A stretch of DNA of 64,000 nucleotides, from the NCBI GenBank assembly GCA_023412805.1, contig JAEZRM010000144.1:62001-126000 (forward strand), given 5' to 3'. Within the stretch, counting starts at the first letter, position 1, and each line of letters starts with the position of its first letter. This document shows, piece by piece, positions 42,756 through 50,346 of the stretch. This stretch comes from Pseudomonadota bacterium (GTDB lineage Bacteria; Pseudomonadota; Alphaproteobacteria; Rhizobiales; Hyphomicrobiaceae). Both the position numbers and the translations under genes were made by a program. The notes beneath the pieces are model-generated. The model did not search any database, was not told where the DNA came from, and saw only the letters and a list, made by a program, of their open reading frames with translations.

Positions 42756-44042
42756 ATGCAAGACGTCATAAAGAAAGAAGTAAAGCTCCAGGACCTCAAG
42801 GCGAAGTCCGCGACGGAGCTCCTAAGTTTTGCCGAGGAGGCCGGCGTCGAGAACGCCAGCACCATGCGCAAGCAGGAGCTCATGTTTGCGACGCTGAAGC
42901 AGCTCGCCTCCCAGGATATCGAGATTGTAGGCACCGGCGTCGTCGAGGTTCTGCAGGACGGCTTCGGCTTCCTGCGCTCGCCGGACGCCAACTACCTCGC
43001 CGGCCCTGACGACATTTACGTCTCGCCCTCCCAGATCCGCCGCTTCGCGCTGCGCACCGGCGATACGGTCGAGGGGCAGATCCGCGGGCCCAACACCAAG
43101 GAAGGCGAGCGCTACTTTGCCCTCCTCAAGGTCACCCGGATCAATTTCGAGGATCCCGAGGCGACCAAGCACAAGGTCCACTTCGACAACCTGACGCCGC
43201 TCTACCCGACGTCATGGCTGAAGATGGAAATCGAGGATCCGACCATCAAGGACTACTCGGCGCGCGTCATCGACATCGTCGCGCCGATCGGCAAGGGCCA
43301 GCGCGCCCTGATCGTCGCCCCGCCCCGTACCGGTAAGACGGTTGTTCTTCAGAACATCGCCCGGTCGATCTCGACCAACCACCCCGAGTGCTATCTCATC
43401 GTTCTACTGATCGACGAGCGCCCGGAAGAAGTCACGGACATGCAGCGCTCTGTGAACGGCGAGGTCATTTCCTCGACCTTCGACGAGCCGCCGTCACGTC
43501 ACGTGCAGGTTTCGGAAATGGTCATCGAGAAGGCCAAGCGCCTCGTCGAGCACAAGCGCGACGTGGTCATCCTCCTCGACTCGATCACGCGTCTCGGCCG
43601 GGCCTACAACACCGTCGTGCCCTCTTCGGGCAAGGTGCTGACCGGCGGTGTCGACTCGAATGCGCTGCAGCGTCCGAAGCGGTTCTTCGGTGCCGCCCGT
43701 AACATCGAAGAGGGCGGTTCGCTCACCATCATCTCGACGGCGCTGATCGAAACCGGCAGCCGCATGGACGAGGTGATCTTCGAAGAGTTCAAGGGCACGG
43801 GTAACTCGGAAATCATCCTCGACCGCAAGGTCTCCGACAAGCGCGTGTTCCCCGCGATCGACGTGGCGCGCTCCGGCACCCGCAAGGAAGAGCTGCTCGT
43901 GCCACGTGACCAGCTCAAGAAGGTCTACGTGCTGCGCCGGATTCTCAATCCGATGGGCACCATGGACGCCATCGAATTCCTCATCGACAAGCTCAAGTCG
44001 ACGAAGACCAATGGCGAATTCTTCCAGAGCATGAACACCTGA
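42756..44042 (+). CDS. rho: transcription termination factor Rho
   Basis: Rho is the hexameric RNA helicase that ends transcription at C-rich sites. The 428-residue protein has the N-terminal Rho domain (LQDLKAKSATELLSFAEE). The RNA-binding cold-shock fold follows (VLQDGFGFLRSPDANYLAGPDDIYVSPSQIRRF, read here in shorter pieces). Walker A is APPRTGKT at about residue 190, and Walker B is VILLDSITRLGRAYN. It belongs to the conserved hemE-hemJ-rho group; mnmE, its frequent next gene, is instead 33 kb away. Confidence 0.98.
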   Translation: MQDVIKKEVKLQDLKAKSATELLSFAEEAGVENASTMRKQELMFATLKQLASQDIEIVGTGVVEVLQDGFGFLRSPDANYLAGPDDIYVSPSQIRRFALRTGDTVEGQIRGPNTKEGERYFALLKVTRINFEDPEATKHKVHFDNLTPLYPTSWLKMEIEDPTIKDYSARVIDIVAPIGKGQRALIVAPPRTGKTVVLQNIARSISTNHPECYLIVLLIDERPEEVTDMQRSVNGEVISSTFDEPPSRHVQVSEMVIEKAKRLVEHKRDVVILLDSITRLGRAYNTVVPSSGKVLTGGVDSNALQRPKRFFGAARNIEEGGSLTIISTALIETGSRMDEVIFEEFKGTGNSEIILDRKVSDKRVFPAIDVARSGTRKEELLVPRDQLKKVYVLRRILNPMGTMDAIEFLIDKLKSTKTNGEFFQSMNT

Positions 44043-44061
44043 TCTCAGGGGAGGACGGGCG

Positions 44062-44814
44062 ATGGCCGCAGCCCGCCCCGAGACGGCGACGCTCGACGAT
44101 GCCGAGGTCAAGCGCTTCGCGGCTCTTGCTGCGGAGTGGTGGGATCCGAACGGCAAGTTCCGTCCGCTTCATAAGCTCGGTCCGGCGCGACTGACCTTCG
44201 TCCGGCAGGAAATTGTTCGGCATTTCGACCGCGGTTCTGGCGGGCTCAGGCCTTTCGAGGGTCTGACTATCCTGGACATCGGCTGTGGTGGTGGGCTTGT
44301 CAGCGAGCCTGTCGCGCGCCTCGGCGCGACGGTAACTGGCATCGATCCGGCCTCCGAAAACATCGAAGCAGCCCGCCCCCATGCCGAAGGCCAGGGACTG
44401 ACGATCAACTATCGATCCGCGCTGGTTGAAGATCTGGTTGCGGAAGGCCGCAAGTTCGATTGCGTTCTCTGTCTCGAGGTCGTGGAGCACGTGCCCGATG
44501 TCGGCGCCTTCCTCGCGACCTGCGCCAAGCTCGTCCAGCCCGGCGGGCTGATGATCCTCTCCACGATCAACCGGACGCTGAAGGCCTACGCGCTCGCCAT
44601 CGTTGGCGCCGAGTACATCCTGCGCTGGCTGCCGGTCGGCACGCACCAGTGGGAGCGCTTCGTGACACCCGACGAGCTTGCCCGCTACGCCGAGGCCGCC
44701 GGCCTGACCCCAGCGACCCGTGAAGGCCTCGTCTACAATCCCCTTTCTGACGCCTGGTCGCTCTCCCAAGACCTCGACGTCAACTACATGGCGAGCGCGG
44801 CCCGCCCGGCATAG
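44062..44814 (+). CDS. ubiG: ubiquinone biosynthesis O-methyltransferase
   Basis: UbiG carries out both O-methylations in ubiquinone synthesis. The 250-residue protein has the family's N-terminal FAALAAEWWDPNGKFRPLHKLGPARL. The SAM-binding LDIGCGGGLVSEPVARLGA follows at about residues 72-90, with CLEVVEHVPD after it. WLPVGTHQWERFVTPDEL near the end is specific for UbiG. It lies 19 bases after rho. Confidence 0.97.
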   Translation: MAAARPETATLDDAEVKRFAALAAEWWDPNGKFRPLHKLGPARLTFVRQEIVRHFDRGSGGLRPFEGLTILDIGCGGGLVSEPVARLGATVTGIDPASENIEAARPHAEGQGLTINYRSALVEDLVAEGRKFDCVLCLEVVEHVPDVGAFLATCAKLVQPGGLMILSTINRTLKAYALAIVGAEYILRWLPVGTHQWERFVTPDELARYAEAAGLTPATREGLVYNPLSDAWSLSQDLDVNYMASAARPA

Positions 44815-44892
44815 CAGCGCCCTTGCGCCCGCCGGAGCCCGCACTTAAGACTTTGGGCAGCAACGACCCACAAAACTCACAAGGAATCGCCG

Positions 44893-46113
44893 ATGTCGGG
44901 GCCTCTCTCGCATATCCGTGTTCTGGATCTCACGCGCGTTCTTGCCGGTCCCTGGTGCGCGCAGAACCTGGCCGATCTCGGCGCTGACGTGATCAAGGTC
45001 GAGCGCCCAAAGAAGGGCGACGACTCACGCGCGTTCGGCCCTCCCTGGATGAAGGACGAGAGCGGCAAGGAGACGACGGAATCGGCGTATTTCATGTGCG
45101 CGAACCGCGGCAAGAAATCGATCACCATCGACGTGTCGAAGCCCGATGGTCAGGTGATCGTGCGCGAGATCGCCAAGACTGCTGACGTGGTCCTCGAAAA
45201 CTACAAGACGGGTGACCTGAAACGCTATGGCCTCGGCTACGAGGATCTAAAGAAGATCAATCCAAAGATTATCTACTGCTCGATTACAGGTTTTGGACAG
45301 ACGGGACCGTACCGCGAGAAGCCGGGCTATGACTTCATGGTTCAGGGCATGGGCGGCTTCATGAGCGTGACCGGTGAGCGCGACAACAAGCCGGGCGGCG
45401 GTCCGCAGCGCGCCGGCGTGCCCATCGTCGACATCATGACGGGCATGTATTCGACCATTGCCGTTTGTGCGGCGATCGCCCATCGCGCCGAAACGGGTGT
45501 CGGCCAGCACATTGATATGGCGCTGCTGGATACGCAGGTCGCGATCCTCGCGAACCAGGGCGGCAACTTCCTCGCGACCGGCGAACCTCCGGGGCGGCTT
45601 GGTAATACGCATCCCAATATCGTGCCCTACCAGTCCGTGAAGACGAAAGACGGTGCCGTCATTCTCGCGTGCGGCAACGACAATCTGTTCGTCAAGCTCT
45701 GCCAGGAGGCGGATGCCAATCACCTGCCGAAGGATTCGCGCTTTGCTACCAACGCGGCCCGCGTGACGAACCGTGACGCGCTCGACGAGCTGCTCGAGCC
45801 GATCATGATGAAGCGGACGACGGCCGAGTGGGTGACAGCGCTAGAAAAGGCCGGCGTTCCGTGCGGGCCGATCAACAATCTGAAAGAGGTCTTCGAGGAT
45901 CCGCAGGTTCAAGCCCGCGGCATGAAAATCGAGATGTCACACAAAACTGCTGGAAAGGTGCCGTTGATCCGCGGTCCGATGCGCTTCTCCGCAACGCCCG
46001 TCGAGCACAAGATCCCACCGCCCACGCTCGGCGAGCACACGGATGAGGTGCTGACCTCGCTCGGCAAGTCCGCCGAGGAGATCGCGATGCTCAAGTCCGA
46101 CGGTATCGTCTGA
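44893..46113 (+). CDS. CaiB/BaiF (class III) CoA-transferase
   Basis: A second family III CoA transferase, 406 residues, not closely similar to the one at 17.7 kb. The N-terminus LSHIRVLDLTRVLAGPWCAQNLADLGADVIKVE is typical. The catalytic Asp is in VPIVDIMTGMYSTIAV at about residue 177. It has the conserved GFGQTGPYREKPGYDFMVQGMGG segment seen in formyl-, succinyl- and mesaconyl-CoA transferases. A ribosome site AAGGA precedes the ATG. Neighbours (ubiG, rppH) give no metabolic clue, so the substrate is open. Confidence 0.92.
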   Translation: MSGPLSHIRVLDLTRVLAGPWCAQNLADLGADVIKVERPKKGDDSRAFGPPWMKDESGKETTESAYFMCANRGKKSITIDVSKPDGQVIVREIAKTADVVLENYKTGDLKRYGLGYEDLKKINPKIIYCSITGFGQTGPYREKPGYDFMVQGMGGFMSVTGERDNKPGGGPQRAGVPIVDIMTGMYSTIAVCAAIAHRAETGVGQHIDMALLDTQVAILANQGGNFLATGEPPGRLGNTHPNIVPYQSVKTKDGAVILACGNDNLFVKLCQEADANHLPKDSRFATNAARVTNRDALDELLEPIMMKRTTAEWVTALEKAGVPCGPINNLKEVFEDPQVQARGMKIEMSHKTAGKVPLIRGPMRFSATPVEHKIPPPTLGEHTDEVLTSLGKSAEEIAMLKSDGIV

Positions 46114-46140
46114 GACAACGCGCCAACGGCGGTGACGACA

Positions 46141-46650
46141 ATGAGTGGAACGACGCTCACCTATCGTCCTTGCGTCGGGATCATGGCCGTGAACCGTGCC
46201 GGTCTCGTATGGGTCGGCCGTCGCGTGATCGGCCGCGCCGGCAAGGAGAGCGGCGGCACGTTCGATCGCTGGTGGCAGATGCCGCAAGGCGGCATCGACG
46301 AGGGCGAGGATGCCGAAGCTGCCGCGCTACGCGAGTTGTGCGAGGAAACCGGCATGTGCTCGGTGTCCGTGCTCGGACGTACGCACGACTGGCTGATGTA
46401 CGATCTTCCTGAAGCGCTTCAGCCCGTGACTTGGGGCGGCAAGTATCGCGGCCAGAAGCAGGTCTGGTTCGCCGTGCGCTTTCATGGTGATGAGAACGAG
46501 ATCAACATCATTCCCGAGGGACACGCTCAGGAGTTTGACGCCTGGCGCTGGGCCCCGGTCGATGAGCTTGTCGAGCTGATCGTGCCCTTCAAGCGCGACG
46601 TCTACACGCGCGCGCTTGCGGAATTGGCGCCCTACGCCCGGCCGGAATAA
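46141..46650 (+). CDS. rppH: RNA pyrophosphohydrolase (Nudix)
   Basis: RppH removes pyrophosphate from the 5' end of mRNAs and starts their decay. The 169-residue Nudix protein has YRPCVGIMAVNRAGLVWVGRR at the N-terminus and MPQGGIDEGE. The full Nudix box follows (G-x5-E-x7-RELCEETG, at about residues 44-66). The C-terminal YRGQKQVWFAVRF is typical of the group. A GTG three codons upstream is also open. It follows the CoA transferase by 27 bases and is convergent with a TPP-enzyme gene. Confidence 0.92.
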   Translation: MSGTTLTYRPCVGIMAVNRAGLVWVGRRVIGRAGKESGGTFDRWWQMPQGGIDEGEDAEAAALRELCEETGMCSVSVLGRTHDWLMYDLPEALQPVTWGGKYRGQKQVWFAVRFHGDENEINIIPEGHAQEFDAWRWAPVDELVELIVPFKRDVYTRALAELAPYARPE

Positions 46651-46660
46651 CCGGGCGTAG
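46632..46660. terminator. convergent hairpin overlapping the rppH stop
   Basis: Ten-base perfect arms (CTACGCCCGG/CCGGGCGTAG) enclose a nine-base loop that contains the rppH stop codon. It sits between convergent genes and could end transcription from both sides, though no T run follows. Confidence 0.45.
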
Positions 46661-46671
46661 GAGCGATTGTC

Positions 46672-47277
46672 TCAGGCCTTCGCCTTCATGCCCTGAAGGA
46701 AGCGCACTCGGGTGGAGCCCGGATCCATGTCGCGCTTGAACTTCGGACCGTCCTCGGGCTTCACGCGCAGCAGCACGAAGCACGTGCCGTTGCTCTCGCG
46801 AAGCATCCGCGCGCCGGCCGAGATCTGATCCTGCGTCTCAACCGTCATCGTCGATTTGATGCCGGCGCCGATCGCCATCTGCTCGAGATCCACGCCAAGA
46901 CTCGTGTGGCTCTTCTGGTAACCCGTCTCGCCGTAGTGGCCGTTGTCGACGCAAAGAATGCGCAGGTTCGGCGGGTTCAGGATGCTCGCCGTCGCGAGCG
47001 ATCCGACGTTCATGAGCAGCTCACCGTCACCGGTCGCCACGATGACCTTCTTGTCGGGACGTGCCAGTGCCAGACCGAGCCCCATGGATACTGCCGCACC
47101 CATGGCACCGGCCATGCCGTAGTAGTTCCATCCGTCATTGGTGAGCGCTGCGAGGTCTTTCGCCGTGCCCGCGAGGCCGCCAATGAAGAGGAAGTCTTCC
47201 TGCTTGCCGATGAGCTGCGGCACCGCCACGCTGCGGTCCAGGTCGAACTTCGGCGCTGATTTTTCTGATTTTGCCAT
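46672..47277 (-). CDS. TPP-dependent decarboxylase, beta subunit (sulfopyruvate/phosphonopyruvate decarboxylase-like)
   Basis: A 201-residue protein corresponding to the TPP-pyrophosphate-binding half of a 2-oxo-acid decarboxylase, like ComE of sulfopyruvate decarboxylase or the C-terminal half of phosphonopyruvate decarboxylase. The TPP motif is ATGDGELLMNVGSLATAS with the following CVDNGHYGETG (about residues 81-120), and YYGMAGAMGAAVSMGLGLAL precedes it. The partner alpha subunit is directly upstream with a ten-base gap. The substrate could be sulfopyruvate, phosphonopyruvate or another 3-substituted pyruvate; no phosphonate or taurine gene is nearby. Confidence 0.82.
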   Translation of the reverse strand: MAKSEKSAPKFDLDRSVAVPQLIGKQEDFLFIGGLAGTAKDLAALTNDGWNYYGMAGAMGAAVSMGLGLALARPDKKVIVATGDGELLMNVGSLATASILNPPNLRILCVDNGHYGETGYQKSHTSLGVDLEQMAIGAGIKSTMTVETQDQISAGARMLRESNGTCFVLLRVKPEDGPKFKRDMDPGSTRVRFLQGMKAKA

Positions 47278-47287
47278 TGTTTCCCCC

Positions 47288-47809
47288 TCAGAACTTCTTG
47301 GCGCCGATGAGCTTCTGGGTCAGCAGGACCGCGACGGCCTCGCCCGACTGGAAGGCCATGGTGCAGGCGGCGTCGATTGCCGTCTCGACCTCGTCACGGC
47401 GTGTGATCTCGACGGTCACGAAACCCATGGCATCGAGGATCGGCCGGGTCGCCTTGCCCATGCCCATCTGCCAGGGATTGCCCTCACCGTAGTCGCCGCG
47501 CATCGAAAGGATGGTCAGGAACGGAAACTTGCCGCCCGTGATCATCGAAAAGAAGTTGATGCAGTTGCCGAGGCCGCTGCTCTGCATGAGAAGGGCGGAT
47601 TTCGCGCCACCGAGATGAGCGCCGGCGGCAAGAGCCACCCCCTCCTCCTCGGTCGTCAGCGCGACCGAATGAACGTCGGGATCGGCGAGAGACAAGTCGA
47701 TGGCCATCCGGTGGCCGGCATCCGGCACATAGCTGAAGATGGTGACGCCGTTCTTCTTGAGCGTGTCGTAGACCACCTTCTGCCAGCGATCTTCTGTCGT
47801 GGCGTCCAT
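47288..47809 (-). CDS. TPP-dependent decarboxylase, alpha subunit (sulfopyruvate/phosphonopyruvate decarboxylase-like)
   Basis: A 173-residue protein matching the PYR (N-terminal) half of TPP decarboxylases, like ComD. The catalytic glutamate is in LTTEEEGVALAAGAHLGG (about residues 45-62), and LMQSSGLGNCINFF and LSMRGDYGEGNPWQMGMGK follow. GGAGGAAGAGG precedes the ATG. It is the first gene of the pair; alpha and beta would form a heteromeric enzyme with the active site shared between subunits. An upstream extension of the frame has no family similarity. Confidence 0.82.
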   Translation of the reverse strand: MDATTEDRWQKVVYDTLKKNGVTIFSYVPDAGHRMAIDLSLADPDVHSVALTTEEEGVALAAGAHLGGAKSALLMQSSGLGNCINFFSMITGGKFPFLTILSMRGDYGEGNPWQMGMGKATRPILDAMGFVTVEITRRDEVETAIDAACTMAFQSGEAVAVLLTQKLIGAKKF

Positions 47810-48216
47810 CGTCCTCTTCCTCCCTGGAGATGAGGCTCGCTTGGCGGACGGCGTCCGCTGCGATCCCCGCATATGTCCGGACTATCGTAGTAGCGGTACG
47901 AACCTCCCGCAAGCGCCCGACGTGCGCGCTGGTACGCAACGCAGGTTCAATCTGCGGTCCATGCATGACTGAAGGTAAGGTGGCCGAACTGTCGCAGGTG
48001 TGCGCGAGGTCGGCGCCCGGATTCACGTGGTGGATGAACCGGTAGTCATCAACTCGCTGAAAATGAGGATTTATCGCAACACTGGGTCAGCAACATCAAA
48101 CGTATTCACCGAAGTTTTCAAAAACCCAGTCAACATTCGCTTTGAAAAACAGCAAAGCTTTTTTGCGCACGGGTGATTCGTGCGTGGAACTCGACAGACT
48201 CTCAGGAGACATTCAA
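47810..48216. other. non-coding stretch with the H1-like gene's promoter region
   Basis: This stretch separates the divergent TPP enzyme and H1-like genes. The left half is GC-rich and has no convincing frame. From about 48055 to 48180 it becomes AT-rich. A small hairpin (GCTTTG/CAAAGC, 48139-48158) followed by six T (48159-48164) lies about 50 bases before the H1-like ATG and may be an attenuator, or the end of a short RNA. Confidence 0.45.
48139..48164 (+). terminator. small terminator-like hairpin upstream of the H1-like gene
   Basis: A six-base stem with an eight-base A-rich loop followed by TTTTTT. The stem is weak, so its activity is uncertain. Confidence 0.35.
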
Positions 48217-48300
48217 ATGGCGAAAGCTGCTGCGAAGAAGGCCCCGGCCAAGAAGGCCGCTGCGAAGAAGCCGGCCAAGAAGGCTGCAAAGAAGAAGTGA
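48217..48300 (+). CDS. 27-residue lysine/alanine-rich histone H1-like peptide
   Basis: A tiny gene encoding almost only Lys, Ala and Pro, in repeats of the AAKK and PAKK type that resemble the tails of eukaryotic H1 and bacterial AlgP/HctA-like proteins. CAGGAGAC lies eight bases before the ATG. The gene is followed by a good terminator. Such peptides bind DNA or RNA without sequence preference. Repeat content makes chance open reading unlikely, given the ribosome site. Confidence 0.72.
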   Translation: MAKAAAKKAPAKKAAAKKPAKKAAKKK

Positions 48301-48365
48301 GTTTTCTGCGGGGTGCTTCGCAGGCTACCCCGTTCGACAGAATATCGCTGTTCGAGTTCTAGAGG

Positions 48366-48405
48366 CCGGAGGCTGCAGACATCTGCCCTCCGGTCCTTGC
48401 TTTTT
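48366..48405 (+). terminator. intrinsic terminator after the H1-like gene
   Basis: Arms CCGGAGG and CCTCCGG enclose an inner GCAGA/TCTGC pair, and the hairpin is followed by TCCTTGC and five T. It lies between convergent genes. Confidence 0.78.
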
Positions 48406-48409
48406 CAGC

Positions 48410-49279
48410 CTAAGGTATGGCCACGAGCATCACGCCCGGCACGACAAGCGCGATGGTCGCCACCATCCGCCACGAGAACTTCTCGCGCCGGAATACGAAC
48501 AAGCCCAGCAGCATCGTGAATACCGGTGTCGCCGATACGATCGGCACAACGGCAACCAATTCGCCGATCTGCAGGGCAGAGTTCAGGAAGTGCAGCGAAA
48601 TCGCCGCCGCTATTCCCGACGCCACGAACCATCCGATTGATCTGCGGTTTCCCGTGACGGCCCGCCCTTCGATGCGGAAGGCCGCCGACGCTATGACGAG
48701 CGATACGGTATTCGAAACCAGCACCGCGAAGGATGGACTTGGCACGTCCTCCAAACCGAGTTTGGTGACGGCATGGCCACTCGCGCGCACAAATGCCGCA
48801 CCGACCGGCAATGAAATGGCCCACAGCGGCCAGTCGCGGACAATACCCTGAGGGCGATAGCTGGCGACGACGGCGCCCGCCATGACCGCTGCGATACCAA
48901 TAGCGGTCTTGAGGTCAAGCGTCTCCCCGAGCAGGAAAATCGCAAAAAGCGCGCCGAAAATCGGTGCCGAAGCCGTGAGTGCGCTCGTGAGCGTCGGCCC
49001 CATTACATGAATGCTTTGGATGGCCAGAAAGGAGGAGAGCGATGGCCGGATGATGCCGACGAGCGCGAAAAGCACCATGCCCCACGTGAACCAGTACCAG
49101 CTCTCCAGGAAGAACGGTGCCAGCAGCCAATAGAATGCAGCGCCGGTCGCGATATTGATCAGCGAGCCCGTCCGCGCGTCCGATCCTTCAAGGCCGAGGC
49201 TCTGGAAGTGGTTCGTCAGCGCGAACAGGAACGCGGACGCAAGCGCGAAAAGAACGGCGGCGTGCGGGAATGTGCTCAT
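48410..49279 (-). CDS. EamA/DMT-family transporter
   Basis: A 289-residue membrane protein with about ten helices in two EamA repeats (roughly residues 5-140 and 150-289), as in the drug/metabolite transporter superfamily. Typical segments are ALASAFLFALTNHF at the start, APIFGALFAIFLLGETL at the end of the first repeat, and SATPVFTMLLGLFVFRREK at the end of the second. It lies three bases upstream of the tsaC stop region on the same strand, but that enzyme is unrelated. The substrate is unknown. Confidence 0.88.
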   Translation of the reverse strand: MSTFPHAAVLFALASAFLFALTNHFQSLGLEGSDARTGSLINIATGAAFYWLLAPFFLESWYWFTWGMVLFALVGIIRPSLSSFLAIQSIHVMGPTLTSALTASAPIFGALFAIFLLGETLDLKTAIGIAAVMAGAVVASYRPQGIVRDWPLWAISLPVGAAFVRASGHAVTKLGLEDVPSPSFAVLVSNTVSLVIASAAFRIEGRAVTGNRRSIGWFVASGIAAAISLHFLNSALQIGELVAVVPIVSATPVFTMLLGLFVFRREKFSWRMVATIALVVPGVMLVAIP

Positions 49280-49282
49280 GAA

Positions 49283-50233
49283 TCAGCGAACCGCCGCGCG
49301 GCGAAGCCGGTCATTGATCGCCTCGCCTAGGCCCCCCTCCGGGATCGGCATGACCGCGATCGTGGTGGCGCCGGAAGTGTCCAGCCGACGCAACGCCGCG
49401 AACAAGTTGGTGGCCGCCTCGACCAGATCACCGGACGGGCTCAAGTTGATCGACCGGCCACTGTGCACCGGCACCGTCGGGCCAAAAGCGAGCAGTGCTT
49501 CGCCGGGTTCCGCCCCCGTTGCATTGAGGCGCACGGCTGCGCGCGGCGCGTAGTGACTGGCGAGTTGGCCCGGTGAGGAGGGTCGATCGGTATTGTCCGT
49601 GTGAAGCGCCAGGCGGGCACCGAGAACAGCCTCGATCGCCTCACGCGTGACACCGCCCGCCCGCAGAAGCGTCGGTTCGTGGCCGGAGACATCCACGACC
49701 GTCGATTCGAGACCGATCGCACAGGGCCCGTCATCGAGAATGAGCGCGACTTTGTCACCGAGATCGGCATCGACATGCGCGGCGGTTGTGGGACTCACAT
49801 GACCTGACAGATTGGCCGAGGGCGCCGCGATGGGCCTGCCCGCAGCGCGGATCACGGCACGGGCGACCGGATGCGACGGTACGCGTAGCGCAACCGTTTC
49901 GAGGCCCGCTGTCACGAGATCGGCGATCGGGCAAGCGACGCGCTTATTCAGCACTAGCGTGAGCGCGCCGGGCCAGAAGGTTGCCGCGAGCGCCTGCGCC
50001 TCCGTGCCGAGCACAGCAAAACGTGCCGCATCCTCGGCATCGGCGACGTGACTGATCAGTGGATTGAAGCGCGGACGACCCTTGGCCTCGAATATCGCCG
50101 CGACTGCCCGCGCATTGGTCGCGTCGGCGCCAAGCCCATAAACCGTCTCTGTCGGAAAGGCCACGAGTCGGCCCTCTCTGAGCGCCGTAGCGGCGTCAGT
50201 TATGGCGTCGGCGGTGGCAGGGCGGATGGGCAT
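49283..50233 (-). CDS. tsaC: threonylcarbamoyl-AMP synthase (Sua5 type)
   Basis: This enzyme makes threonylcarbamoyl-AMP for the t6A37 tRNA modification. The 316-residue length shows the two-domain Sua5 form. The YrdC domain covers residues 1-200, with LVAFPTETVYGLGADA, EAKGRPRFNPLISHV, PSANLSGHVSPTTAAHV and IGLESTVVD. The C-terminal Sua5 domain follows the linker motif SPGQLASHYAPR. The start ATG has no clear ribosome site; an upstream GTG at 50290 has none either. It is divergent from the acyl-CoA dehydrogenase gene. Confidence 0.93.
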   Translation of the reverse strand: MPIRPATADAITDAATALREGRLVAFPTETVYGLGADATNARAVAAIFEAKGRPRFNPLISHVADAEDAARFAVLGTEAQALAATFWPGALTLVLNKRVACPIADLVTAGLETVALRVPSHPVARAVIRAAGRPIAAPSANLSGHVSPTTAAHVDADLGDKVALILDDGPCAIGLESTVVDVSGHEPTLLRAGGVTREAIEAVLGARLALHTDNTDRPSSPGQLASHYAPRAAVRLNATGAEPGEALLAFGPTVPVHSGRSINLSPSGDLVEAATNLFAALRRLDTSGATTIAVMPIPEGGLGEAINDRLRRAAVR

Positions 50234-50346
50234 GAGGCTTTCAGAGAGGATTGAGGCGGATTTGGTCCAGGCGGTCTTCTCGACGTCCACACTTGTGCAT
50301 ATTGTGCGGGCAACGAGCTTTGTCCCAACACTGAGGACTGCCTGAC

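Noticed and set aside
47830..48045. A 71-codon plus-strand frame in the gap before the H1-like gene.
   Set aside because: No ribosome binding site and no motif; composition looks like random GC-rich sequence.
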